Part shown: one piece after another, positions 14,403 to 21,785 of the stretch
How the letters are laid out: each line of letters begins with the position of its first letter
How positions within the stretch are numbered: the first letter of the stretch is position 1
Assembly (NCBI GenBank): GCA_025057195.1
Contig: JANWWX010000001.1
Location: 1-22,316 of the forward strand
Reading direction: 5' to 3'
Length of the DNA: 22,316 nt
From: Leptospiraceae bacterium
GTDB taxonomy: Bacteria; Spirochaetota; Leptospiria; Turneriellales; Turneriellaceae
Translations under genes and position numbers: made by a program
The notes under the pieces: generated by a model
Databases searched by the model: none
What the model saw: the letters and a program-made list of their open reading frames with translations, nothing else
What the model was told of the DNA's origin: nothing

Positions 14403-15277
14403 GAAAGCAAGAATCGAAAGTGGTAGCGGTGGCGGCGTTTATCATCTTGGCGCACGCTTGCACCAATTTTCGCGACGGCAGACCCGAAGTTGTCGATGGA
14501 GTCTATGGTTCTCGAGTGGATCTGAGCGTGCAAAATACCATCACTGCCAGCAATGCACGGGTCCTTGCAAAACTCATTAGTCCCTCAACGCAGATTTTTA
14601 CTGGTGTAGTGTCAGATGACTCAATACTTTATGGACAGCCTGCGATCATGAGCAGTGGGGCACTCCAGCGGACTTTTGATCGCGTTAGTTTTTCACGTAT
14701 TCCGGATTATACCATTCTCTCTCGAGGCGATTATCGTTTTATCCCCTCTGGTACTTATTGGTTGTTTTTTTATTCGAGTAATTCAGCCACCTTTTCAACG
14801 CCCAAGGGAATACTAGGTATTGATCATTTTGCCAAAAAGCTTGTGACCATCAACGCGCCCCATGGAGAAAGTGGTTTGACGTTGATACCTGTTGGCAACC
14901 CAGACATCCAAAACGCGGCTGCAATGTTTACCCTTACTGTTAACGGGCTTGGGGCCTATAATGGCCAGTACCTGCGCTGTTACCTCCAATATGCAGAAAT
15001 TAGCCCAACGCCACAGTTAGATATTTTTAGCTATTTTACGGAACAGGACATCTATCTTTATAGTGGATCATCCATCACCGCTGGGAGCATAATTATAAAC
15101 CCTAACAACAAAATGCCCACTGGCACAGCACACCTCTTGTGTAATGTTGGGAGCTATAGCGACATTTCTAATTATTTCATGCGCTCAGGCACCACGTACT
15201 TTACCATAAGCTCGGTCAATATCACTAACGGGGGTTCTGATACGCGTACTGCGTCTGGTTTTGCCTCCGTGCCCTAA
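14399..15277 (+). CDS. lipoprotein of unknown function
   Basis: A 292-residue protein with a short signal and a cysteine at a possible lipobox (FIILAHAC, cleavage before C21). The mature part is rich in Ser, Thr, Gly and Tyr and in beta-strand-like segments (SGTYWLFFYSSNSATFSTPK, LTVNGLGAYNGQYLRCYLQY). This suits a secreted or surface-exposed beta protein. Base composition is visibly more AT-rich than in proS or mnmE. The gene is last in the four-gene operon and converges on the leftward TolB-like lipoprotein gene, with 12 bases between stop codons. Confidence 0.7.
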   Translation: MRKQESKVVAVAAFIILAHACTNFRDGRPEVVDGVYGSRVDLSVQNTITASNARVLAKLISPSTQIFTGVVSDDSILYGQPAIMSSGALQRTFDRVSFSRIPDYTILSRGDYRFIPSGTYWLFFYSSNSATFSTPKGILGIDHFAKKLVTINAPHGESGLTLIPVGNPDIQNAAAMFTLTVNGLGAYNGQYLRCYLQYAEISPTPQLDIFSYFTEQDIYLYSGSSITAGSIIINPNNKMPTGTAHLLCNVGSYSDISNYFMRSGTTYFTISSVNITNGGSDTRTASGFASVP

Positions 15278-15289
15278 AAGTATATGTCG

Positions 15290-15865
15290 CTATCGCCTCT
15301 GTGATTCGGCGATGGCTTTGATGGTTTTCGCAGCAATATCCTCAGAGACAGTGAACAGAGAACTGTCGGCTCTGCTCAGGGCATTGACCTCACCCAGGTT
15401 GTTGCCCTTTTGGCAATCGAAAATCTCTGTCCGGATCTCAAGCTGGTTTTTATCTGCGCTTTTATAAAATCCAGCAATCACGATATCGATCGAGCGTTCA
15501 CGGCATAGCTCTTGCAAAAATGCAGTACGCTGGTCTGTAGCGGCAAGCCGCATGGCAACGGATTTGATGTCCTGGAGAACAGCACGCCGGTATTCAAATC
15601 TTCCAGCCATAGCTGCGTCAACAGCCTCAGAGAGGCTTTCCGAAAGATAGTCGAAGTTTTTGTTTTTACTTAGGTTAGAATAGGGCAATACGCTGACACG
15701 TGCCAGCTCTTCTCCCGTTTTGCCTGCTGTTTTCAGGGCGATCGTTTCCACACTCTGTTTGTCCGGCAGGGTGTGGACGCCTTTGTAGGCGGCATATTGC
15801 GGCGCGCGCCAAGTTACACAACCCGAAACTGCCAGCAGCATAGGGTATAACTTATTGCCTTTCAT
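15290..15865 (-). CDS. TolB-N/FlgO-like lipoprotein
   Basis: A 191-residue lipoprotein with signal MKGNKLYPMLLAVSGC (lipobox VSGC). The core ARVSVLPYSNLSKNKNFDYL, SESLSEAVDAAM, then RERSIDIVIAGFYKSAD and EIRTEIFDCQKG follows the pattern of FlgO and TolB N-terminal domains: a first strand with an N-x-S loop, a helix, then 'D-hydrophobic-hydrophobic-G' before strands. Such proteins act in the periplasm at the outer membrane. Its start overlaps the preceding lipoprotein gene by 14 bases. The segment around residues 55-95 resembles the N-terminal part of the barrel protein at 9004-10188. Confidence 0.75.
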   Translation of the reverse strand: MKGNKLYPMLLAVSGCVTWRAPQYAAYKGVHTLPDKQSVETIALKTAGKTGEELARVSVLPYSNLSKNKNFDYLSESLSEAVDAAMAGRFEYRRAVLQDIKSVAMRLAATDQRTAFLQELCRERSIDIVIAGFYKSADKNQLEIRTEIFDCQKGNNLGEVNALSRADSSLFTVSEDIAAKTIKAIAESQRR

Positions 15866-16451
15866 ATTCCAACCTTGAGGCTAAGTAGGCTAGCTGTATT
15901 TTTGCATCAATTAGTGCACGGTCGAGGCTGTTGAAAATCGCTGTTTTCGCATAGGGCGTATCGGCCGGTATCGGCCGTTCTCTGAAATCACTGTGGCCAT
16001 AGTAAAGGCCATTGGGCACCTCGTACCGGCCCTCTACTGTGAAGACTTTGACAATCTTTCCTTGCAAATCCATGATGGCGACATCCAACGCCAATTCAGC
16101 ATTTATTCGTTGGTAGGGCAAACCCAAAAGAGCCGGAATAACTGTGATTAAGCCCAGAAGCCACCCCCGTTCGTCCTTGACCTTGACTTCACGGACAATG
16201 ACGCTGATATACCCTTTTCGGGTCTGTGCCGCGGGCACGCGCAGCCTGTTTAGGATCATTTCCCGCACACTCTCCCGGTAGTGCACATCGTAATGGGAGT
16301 CGGGAAAAGTGGCCTTCAGGCTGTCCGTATTGACAAACACCTCGTACCCGGCATACCGTGAATCGATTTCAACTATCTTTTGTAAGATGGCCTTGTCAAA
16401 GCCAGCACAACTGGTCAGGACGATGCTACATAGCGGATATAACCAGCGCAC
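15852..16451 (-). CDS. lipoprotein of unknown function
   Basis: From GTG 16451 the product is 199 residues and begins with a compact lipoprotein signal (MRWLYPLCSIVLTSCAGFD, lipobox LTSC). The frame is open to 16595, but that extension translates a DNA tandem repeat (HFPKRSA twice) and would place the signal far inside the protein, so the short form is preferred. No good Shine-Dalgarno is visible, which leaves the start uncertain. The mature part (INAELALDVAIMDLQGKIVK, VEGRYEVPNGLYYG, a long C-terminal helix) recalls periplasmic lipoproteins of CsgG/LptE-like architecture, but I cannot name a family. Confidence 0.7.
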   Translation of the reverse strand: MRWLYPLCSIVLTSCAGFDKAILQKIVEIDSRYAGYEVFVNTDSLKATFPDSHYDVHYRESVREMILNRLRVPAAQTRKGYISVIVREVKVKDERGWLLGLITVIPALLGLPYQRINAELALDVAIMDLQGKIVKVFTVEGRYEVPNGLYYGHSDFRERPIPADTPYAKTAIFNSLDRALIDAKIQLAYLASRLEYERQ

Positions 16452-16512
16452 CCAGTGATTTTTTTTTTCGCCAGTAAAGCTGTACAGTAAAATCTGCCCA
16501 TGCAAGTCCATT

Positions 16513-16554
16513 GCACTTCGTTTTGGAAAGTGAGCACTTCGTTTTGGAAAGTGA
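16513..16554. repeat. perfect 21-bp tandem repeat, two copies
   Basis: The unit occupies 16513-16533 and 16534-16554 with no mismatch. Each unit contains CACTT...AAGTG arms and is an imperfect palindrome. It lies 60-100 bases upstream of the preferred start of the leftward lipoprotein operon. The period equals two helical turns, so both units would face the same side of DNA, as expected for paired operator sites. It could equally be a simple duplication. Confidence 0.7.
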
Positions 16555-16618
16555 GGGGGTCTGCTCTTCGTAACTCCCAACGCTTGGTGCTGCAAACCGT
16601 CTGGACTGCCCCTATCAG

Positions 16619-17173
16619 GAAATGTAGAATTCCTATTTTCTACTGTTTTGTGCTATTTGTTTGGCGGTGTTGGGTGGTTTGGAGGGTGAAAAAAGCAAAA
16701 ATTCTGTGTAAATGTACCCGGCAGCGCCCCACATTTTGACTTTCATATCGCAATTACTGAATGGCAGTCCCCGGTCTTCGGGATCCAGACCCTCCGCCCC
16801 CGGTAAAATACCATCCTCGGCAAGCATCAGCATCACGCAAATGAGATACGACACCGACCAACGCAAAGCAAAGGCGAGGCTATGCAGCGAGTTATACGTG
16901 CGCATATCCCAATAGACCTGCACAATAATGATGCCCTCGCTGCCATCGTTGTGGGTGCGGAGTTTTTGCCGGGATGGCTGGTGCCGGCGCAGGTAGCGCA
17001 GATAGAATGCTAAGTTTGCCATGACAAAACGGTAGTGTTTATGGCAAAGACCCTCCGCCGGCACTGGCAGCGAGATACTGGTTTTGCGTTTTTCGTCCAT
17101 AGCCCCTCTATATATTAAATACCTAAAAAACGCGGAATTTTTTCAGTTTTTCAGAAAAATTTTTTGCCGGGCT
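16619..17173 (-). repeat. long direct repeat, right copy (copy 3 of the repeated gene plus flanks)
   Basis: Counterpart of 11608-12214 in the same orientation, without the hairpin insertion. It includes the downstream bases ending near CTATTTTCTAC and an upstream leader with A/T tracts (ATTTTTTCA, GAAAAATTTTTT). It abuts the short region before yidC. Confidence 0.85.
16633..17100 (-). CDS. intact member of the repeated family (DUF1564-like, possibly DNA-binding)
   Basis: A 155-residue protein without a signal peptide. ATG 17100 has GAGGGG five bases upstream, and the same start occurs in copy 2. The N-terminus is basic with a strand-like TSISLPVPAE, then a helix ending FYLRYLRRHQPSRQKL. A strand-helix region (GIIIVQVYWDMRTYNSLHSL, AFALRWSVSYLICVMLMLAE) and a C-terminal part with KMWGAAGYIYTEFLLF follow. 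The order 'LPVP..., RYLRR..., strand, W, long helix, SVSYLICVMLM' reminds me of the Leptospira DUF1564 family, which looks ribbon-helix-helix-like. This is memory, not a search. Three copies occur in 22 kb, so the gene is probably multi-copy in the genome. No transposase motif is present. Confidence 0.72.
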   Translation of the reverse strand: MDEKRKTSISLPVPAEGLCHKHYRFVMANLAFYLRYLRRHQPSRQKLRTHNDGSEGIIIVQVYWDMRTYNSLHSLAFALRWSVSYLICVMLMLAEDGILPGAEGLDPEDRGLPFSNCDMKVKMWGAAGYIYTEFLLFSPSKPPNTAKQIAQNSRK

Positions 17174-17219
17174 GTGGCTTAAAGGGCTTTTACATAGAAC
17201 TCAGTGTGCTGTACGGCTT

Positions 17220-19007
17220 GTGTTTTTTGATCCTTTGCTTGGGTGGTTACTTGGTGGCAGAACACCCAATTTAGTTTACCCTGTGTTTCAGCATGCAATT
17301 TTTACCTATATGCTACCTTTTTTCCGCTGCCGTTTTGCAGCGCTGCGCTATTTTAAAATATTGACTCTGCTTTCGACCGTGGTCCATGCCAACACCGATC
17401 TGCCGGAACCCCGTGAGCAGCAAATAACACTGCGGGGCAGTCGCGATAAAACCTATCGCATCGAGACAGAAAATTTCACTGTCGTTTTCGCCGAGCAGGG
17501 TGGACAAATCAAAGAATTCCGTAACCGCGATCCTCACTATCCCCGTCGCGACGGGGCCAACGTTGTCATTCCAGAGATGGAAATTTTCCTGGCACCCTAT
17601 ATCGGCACCACGGAGCCTGCGCAATACGCGGCCCAAAATCTCAAGGCGAGCATGGATGCAGCCTACCGTTTCAACACCACAGAAGATAGCGATAAAATCA
17701 CGGTCACTGCGAATGCACCCATGCTCTTCGTTGCCGATGGCCGCAAGTTCGATGCGGTTTTCGTGAAAGAATTTGTCTTTCTCAAGAAAGCGCCTTATTT
17801 CAAATTTGCCCTCGAGATCCGCCCCAACGCCGCTTTCAAACTGCAAAACCTAATGCTCTATGCCCTTCCGATCATCGGGCCCGTGCCAGAGGGTAGTCCG
17901 GGAACGTTCCGTGACTACCACCACTATAGTGTGGGCGAAAAATTCGAGCTTGCCTACACGGGTTCTACCGGTGGCTTTGGTTGCGGCAGCTCACCCCCGG
18001 CAGAAAAAATCATCACCGGAGCTGCAGACTTTTTCGGCAGTTCATCGCGTTTTCTCATCCTTAACTTACAACCGCTATTTGCCACGCGCAGTTTGAGCAT
18101 CACTCCTGAGCTCCGCCACGCGGAGACAAAAAAATTACTGCAGCCGCAGGCGTTGCACGTGAACTTAGGTGACGCTGTGCTGGCCAAGGATAAACCTGCG
18201 CGCTTTGAATTTTTGGGCTACATGGGTCCCAAAAAAGAAGAAAACCTGCACCCCGACGACAATGCGCGGCGCGTGCTGCCCGAGCTTGCTAAACTACACC
18301 GCAATTTATATAAATCTTTTGACTTTGGGATCACCGAGCCAATCCGCGACATCATTGTCTCCGCGCTCAACCTGCTTTATAAATTGATCCCAAACTACGG
18401 CATTGGCATCATCCTGATTGCGCTCTTGCTCAAGTTGCTTTTCTACCCGCTCAACCAACGCCAAGCAGAAGCGATGAAACGGCTGAGCGAACTGCAGCCC
18501 AAAATCCAAGAAATCAACGAGCGCTACAAAAATAACCCGGAAGAAAAACAACGCCGCATGGTCGAGCTTTACAAAACCCACAAGGTCAACCCGCTTTCGG
18601 GTTGCCTGCCGATGCTCATCCAATTACCAGTCTTCATTGCGATGTACTCAGCATTCTCGGACGCCTATGACCTGTGGCAATCGCCCTTCATTCCCGGCTG
18701 GATTCCAGATCTATCGCAACCTGACCTTGTCTATTCCTTGCCGGCACATTGGCCTTTGCTCGGTGGCTTCGGCATCCACCTGCTGCCGATCATCATGACG
18801 TTGACGCAATACTACCAGACAAAACTTACACCCACCTCCGGCGATGAAAACCAGCGCAAAGTCATGCTACTTTTGCCATTTCTACTACTTTTTATATTCT
18901 ACTCATTGCCGGCTGGGGTGGTCTTGTACTGGACGGTGCAGAACATTCTTTCCATCGCACAGCAGCTTTACACTAATTATCGCACCACGCGTAGTCAGGC
19001 ATCATAG
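17220..19007 (+). CDS. yidC: membrane protein insertase YidC
   Basis: Inner-membrane insertase that folds and inserts membrane proteins alone or with SecYEG. It has a large periplasmic P1 domain (about residues 60-360; TYRIETENFTVVFAEQGGQI, FRDYHHYSVGEKFELAYTGS) as in Gram-negative YidC. The conserved core starts near 375: NYGIGIILIALLLKLLFYPL with the lysine of the hydrophilic groove, the coiled cytoplasmic loop MKRLSELQPKIQEINERYKN, PLSGCLPMLIQLPVFIAMYS, and the final helices to WTVQNILSIAQQ. The N-terminus is odd: GTG 17220 gives a 595-residue protein, ATG 17310 (MLPFFRCRF) a shorter one. The first membrane helix is weak (YFKILTLLSTVVHA), and no Shine-Dalgarno is evident for either start. 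Jag follows after 11 bases. The repeat copy, not rpmH-rnpA, lies upstream. Confidence 0.93.
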   Translation: MFFDPLLGWLLGGRTPNLVYPVFQHAIFTYMLPFFRCRFAALRYFKILTLLSTVVHANTDLPEPREQQITLRGSRDKTYRIETENFTVVFAEQGGQIKEFRNRDPHYPRRDGANVVIPEMEIFLAPYIGTTEPAQYAAQNLKASMDAAYRFNTTEDSDKITVTANAPMLFVADGRKFDAVFVKEFVFLKKAPYFKFALEIRPNAAFKLQNLMLYALPIIGPVPEGSPGTFRDYHHYSVGEKFELAYTGSTGGFGCGSSPPAEKIITGAADFFGSSSRFLILNLQPLFATRSLSITPELRHAETKKLLQPQALHVNLGDAVLAKDKPARFEFLGYMGPKKEENLHPDDNARRVLPELAKLHRNLYKSFDFGITEPIRDIIVSALNLLYKLIPNYGIGIILIALLLKLLFYPLNQRQAEAMKRLSELQPKIQEINERYKNNPEEKQRRMVELYKTHKVNPLSGCLPMLIQLPVFIAMYSAFSDAYDLWQSPFIPGWIPDLSQPDLVYSLPAHWPLLGGFGIHLLPIIMTLTQYYQTKLTPTSGDENQRKVMLLLPFLLLFIFYSLPAGVVLYWTVQNILSIAQQLYTNYRTTRSQAS

Positions 19008-19018
19008 GAGAGGTTGTT

Positions 19019-19777
19019 ATGCAGATTCTAGAGATCCATGCCCCTGGTGAAAAAGAGGCGCTCGAACAGGCGTTGCGCTATTTAAATACCGACGCATCCC
19101 TGATCGAGCTCAGTGTGATCAAAAAAAGCAGCAGTGGTTTTCTGGGCTTTGGCCCAAAGAGCCTGGGTATTTACCATATCAACGCGATCCGTGGCAAGAC
19201 GCCGCTGATGGTGATCATCCGTGGCGTGGTGGCCACCCTTTTGGGTTACATGGGCTATAGCGTGGTCGTCAAAGACTACCGCGAAATTGAGGAAGGCAAG
19301 TTGATGGTCGAACTCGAAAGCGCGCACGCCGGTTACATCATTGGCAAACACGGGCGCACGCTCGAGGCGTTGCAGTTTTTAACTAATCTAATCGTGGAAA
19401 AAATCACCGGTGAGCAGCCGAAAATCCTGCTCGACATCGAGAACTACCGCGAGCGCCGAGCGAAGCACTTGACCGAGGTGGCGCGCAAGATCGGCGAATA
19501 TGTCGCGCGCACCGGCAAAAGCCGCTTGCTCGACCCACTCAATCCGTACGAGCGCCGGCTGGTGCACCTGGCGCTGCAGGATAACGAACACGTCAAAACG
19601 GAATCCGAAGGCAGTGGTACTTACAAGCGCATCCGTATTTTCCGGATCACCGAAGGGCCACCGCCAGCTTCTGAAGAAACTTTCATCGAAGAAAACATCG
19701 GCAACGTTGCCTTTGAAGCAGGGCAAGACCCCGAAGGCGCGGAGGATATTGACTTCACCAGCGAAGACGGACGCTGA
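19019..19777 (+). CDS. jag: RNA-binding protein Jag/KhpB (Jag-N, KH, R3H)
   Basis: A 252-residue cytoplasmic RNA-binding protein of the Jag/KhpB family. It has a Jag-N domain (about 1-55; GEKEALEQALRYLNTDASLI, KKSSSGFLGFGPKS). The KH domain carries the loop AGYIIGKHGRTLEALQFLTN near 104-123, and the R3H domain runs from RERRAKHLTEVARK to VHLALQDNEHVKTESEGSG. An acidic tail follows. The family acts as a post-transcriptional regulator linked to cell division and sits next to yidC in many bacteria, as here. AGGAG lies nine bases before the ATG. The end overlaps the mnmE start by 29 bases. Confidence 0.95.
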   Translation: MQILEIHAPGEKEALEQALRYLNTDASLIELSVIKKSSSGFLGFGPKSLGIYHINAIRGKTPLMVIIRGVVATLLGYMGYSVVVKDYREIEEGKLMVELESAHAGYIIGKHGRTLEALQFLTNLIVEKITGEQPKILLDIENYRERRAKHLTEVARKIGEYVARTGKSRLLDPLNPYERRLVHLALQDNEHVKTESEGSGTYKRIRIFRITEGPPPASEETFIEENIGNVAFEAGQDPEGAEDIDFTSEDGR

Positions 19778-21113
19778 CTTTATCTGCGCTGCGGCCACAG
19801 CGCTTTCACCTGCCGCGCTGGCCGTTATTCGTGCGAGCGGCGGCGAACAGAAAAAAATATTTTCCTTACTCAAAGACCATTTCCAAACTAAACAGGGCAA
19901 AATCGCAAAAGAGCTGAAGCCGCGCGTCGCTTATTACGGTACAATTATCGATGGCGGTGAGATTATCGACGATGCGATTTTTACTCGCTTTGATGCACCA
20001 AAGTCTTTCACAGGAGAAGACGCTTTTGAAATCAGCTGCCATGGCAACCCACTGTTGGTGCGGCGGATATTGGCGCTACTTTACCGGCTCGGTTTCCGTG
20101 CAGCAGCGCCCGGGGAGTTCACCCGCCGCGCGTACTTGAACGGCAAACTCGGCCTCGACGCTGCACAGGCGATTGCTGAAATTGTGGCTGCGCGCAGCCA
20201 GGCCGAGCTTGAGGCGGCGCGGCGGCTACAATCCGGAGAATTCCGCAGGCAGCTTTTGGCGTTGCGCAGCGAATTGCTGAACCTGGTTGCCGACCTCAAC
20301 GCTGAGCTCGATTTCAGCGACGAAGGAATTATCTTCCGCGCGCAAGAAGAAAAATTGCGTACACTCCATAACATAGCGACGCTGGCAAAAAAAATCGCCC
20401 AGGACGCTGCGCGCTTTGACAGCCTGCGTGACGGTGTGCGCATCGCGCTTGTGGGTGAACCCAACACGGGAAAGTCGTCTTTGCTCAACCGCCTTTTGGG
20501 TAAAGACCGTGCTTTGGTCAGCGCCATCCCCGGCACCACGCGCGATTATATTGAGGCAGAGTGGAGTTTGGCAGGGATTCCCGTGCGCTTTTATGATACT
20601 GCGGGCATCCGCGAAACCGAGGACGCATTAGAGAAAGCAGGCATCGAGCGCACGCAGGCACTGCTCAAAGAAGCACAGATTGTGATAGTGCTCCTCGATG
20701 GCTCGCTGCCCCCACGGGATCTGGCATTGCCGGAATTATCCACAAATAAGCTCATTGCAGTCAATAAATGCGACATCCTCCATCCGGCTTGGCACAATGC
20801 CGATTCTAATTTTAGTTTTATTTCCGCAAAAACCGGAGAGGGAATCCCTGCATTCCTCCAAAAATTAGAAGGAATAGTACAAGGTCTGCTGCCAGCGGAG
20901 GCACTTCCTCTATCCCCATGGCAGCAAAGCCAGCTTTTGGCCATTGCCCAGCTTCTTGAAAAGGCAGCAGAAACCATCGCTTGCGGGGAGTTGCCCGAAA
21001 TTCCGACCACACTCACAGAGCAGGCATTGGCGAAGATTGCGGAACTCAGCGGTGAAATCACCAGCGAGGAAGTGTTAGGTCGGATTTTCAGCCGCTTTTG
21101 TATTGGGAAGTAG
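19749..21113 (+). CDS. mnmE: tRNA uridine-5-carboxymethylaminomethyl modification GTPase MnmE
   Basis: Works with MnmG to modify wobble U34 of tRNAs. From TTG 19749 the protein has 454 residues, the usual length, and starts [20 protein letters not shown], where the family has 'DTIAALAT'. GGAGG lies three bases before this TTG, closer than normal, but no ATG or GTG fits; upstream frame is jag shadow. The formyl-THF-binding N-terminal domain ([20 protein letters not shown]) is followed by the helical domain and the inserted G domain: G1 GEPNTGKSS (236-244), G2 GTTRDY, G3 DTAGIRE, G4 NKCD (338-341) and G5 SAKTGEG. The C-terminus ends in the conserved FCIGK with the catalytic cysteine. Its 3' end overlaps convergent yggS by 39 bases. 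Confidence 0.96.
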   Translation: MTSPAKTDADFICAAATALSPAALAVIRASGGEQKKIFSLLKDHFQTKQGKIAKELKPRVAYYGTIIDGGEIIDDAIFTRFDAPKSFTGEDAFEISCHGNPLLVRRILALLYRLGFRAAAPGEFTRRAYLNGKLGLDAAQAIAEIVAARSQAELEAARRLQSGEFRRQLLALRSELLNLVADLNAELDFSDEGIIFRAQEEKLRTLHNIATLAKKIAQDAARFDSLRDGVRIALVGEPNTGKSSLLNRLLGKDRALVSAIPGTTRDYIEAEWSLAGIPVRFYDTAGIRETEDALEKAGIERTQALLKEAQIVIVLLDGSLPPRDLALPELSTNKLIAVNKCDILHPAWHNADSNFSFISAKTGEGIPAFLQKLEGIVQGLLPAEALPLSPWQQSQLLAIAQLLEKAAETIACGELPEIPTTLTEQALAKIAELSGEITSEEVLGRIFSRFCIGK

Positions 21114-21785
21114 CCTTTCGCCAAAAATCGCTGTGCCAATGCGCACATGCGTCGCCCCTTCGGCAATTGCCCATGGAAAATCGTGCGACATCCCCATGGA
21201 AAGCCAGTTGGCGTAGGTCGGAAAAATCTTTTGCCCGGCGAGTTTTTCTGACAAACCGCGCAGCGTGGCAAAGGCACCACGGATGCGCTTTTCGTCGTTG
21301 GTATGCTCAGCCAGCGTCATCAGGCCGAGGACTTGGATCTGTGGCTTTTGGGCGATTTTATCCACTAAATCCCAGAACTGCTCGACTGCCACTCCTGACT
21401 TACTCGCCTCGCCGCTACAATTCACTTCAATGAGGCAGCGCACATTCGAAAAGCGCTGTGCGAGTTTTTCCACCAGTGAAAGCCGGTCGAGTGAATGCAC
21501 GATAAAAGCAGGTTCTAAAAATTTTACCTTGTTGGTTTGCAACTGACCAATAAGGTGCCACTGGATATCCCAATGGTTGAGCGTGGCTTTTTTATCGCAG
21601 AGCTCTTTGATGCGGTTTTCACCGAAATCGCGGTGGCCAAGTTGGAAAAGCTCTTCAATAGCCGAAACGGGATGGGTTTTCGAAACGGCGATCAGGACCA
21701 CCGAGTCTGGCTTCCGCCCTGCCTTGCGGCAGGCTTCGGCAATCTGCTCTTTGACTTTAAAGTAATTGTCGCTTAAGCTGCTCAC
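21075..21785 (-). CDS. yggS: YggS/PLPBP family pyridoxal-phosphate homeostasis protein
   Basis: A 236-residue single-domain PLP-binding protein with a TIM-barrel fold that buffers vitamin B6 and affects amino-acid metabolism. K36 in IAVSKTHP is the lysine that binds PLP. Other family blocks are FGENRIKEL, WHLIGQLQTNKVKFL, LIEVNCSGEASKSGV, LGLMTLAEH, WLSMGMSHDFPWAI and GATHVRIGTAIFGER. The start is GTG 21785, whose last two bases lie in the TGA of the upstream lamin-tail gene (GTGA overlap), which suggests coupled translation. Many relatives sit in division or cell-wall clusters; that is not the case here. Confidence 0.95.
   Translation of the reverse strand: MSSLSDNYFKVKEQIAEACRKAGRKPDSVVLIAVSKTHPVSAIEELFQLGHRDFGENRIKELCDKKATLNHWDIQWHLIGQLQTNKVKFLEPAFIVHSLDRLSLVEKLAQRFSNVRCLIEVNCSGEASKSGVAVEQFWDLVDKIAQKPQIQVLGLMTLAEHTNDEKRIRGAFATLRGLSEKLAGQKIFPTYANWLSMGMSHDFPWAIAEGATHVRIGTAIFGERLLPNTKAAENPT

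Noticed and set aside
16513..16554. Two-unit 21-bp repeat considered as a CRISPR remnant.
   Set aside because: There are no spacers, only two directly abutting units, and no cas genes in the window.
16452..16595. N-terminal extension of the leftward lipoprotein, including HFPKRSAHFPKRSA.
   Set aside because: It translates a DNA tandem repeat and would bury the lipoprotein signal; the GTG at 16451 gives a normal lipoprotein.
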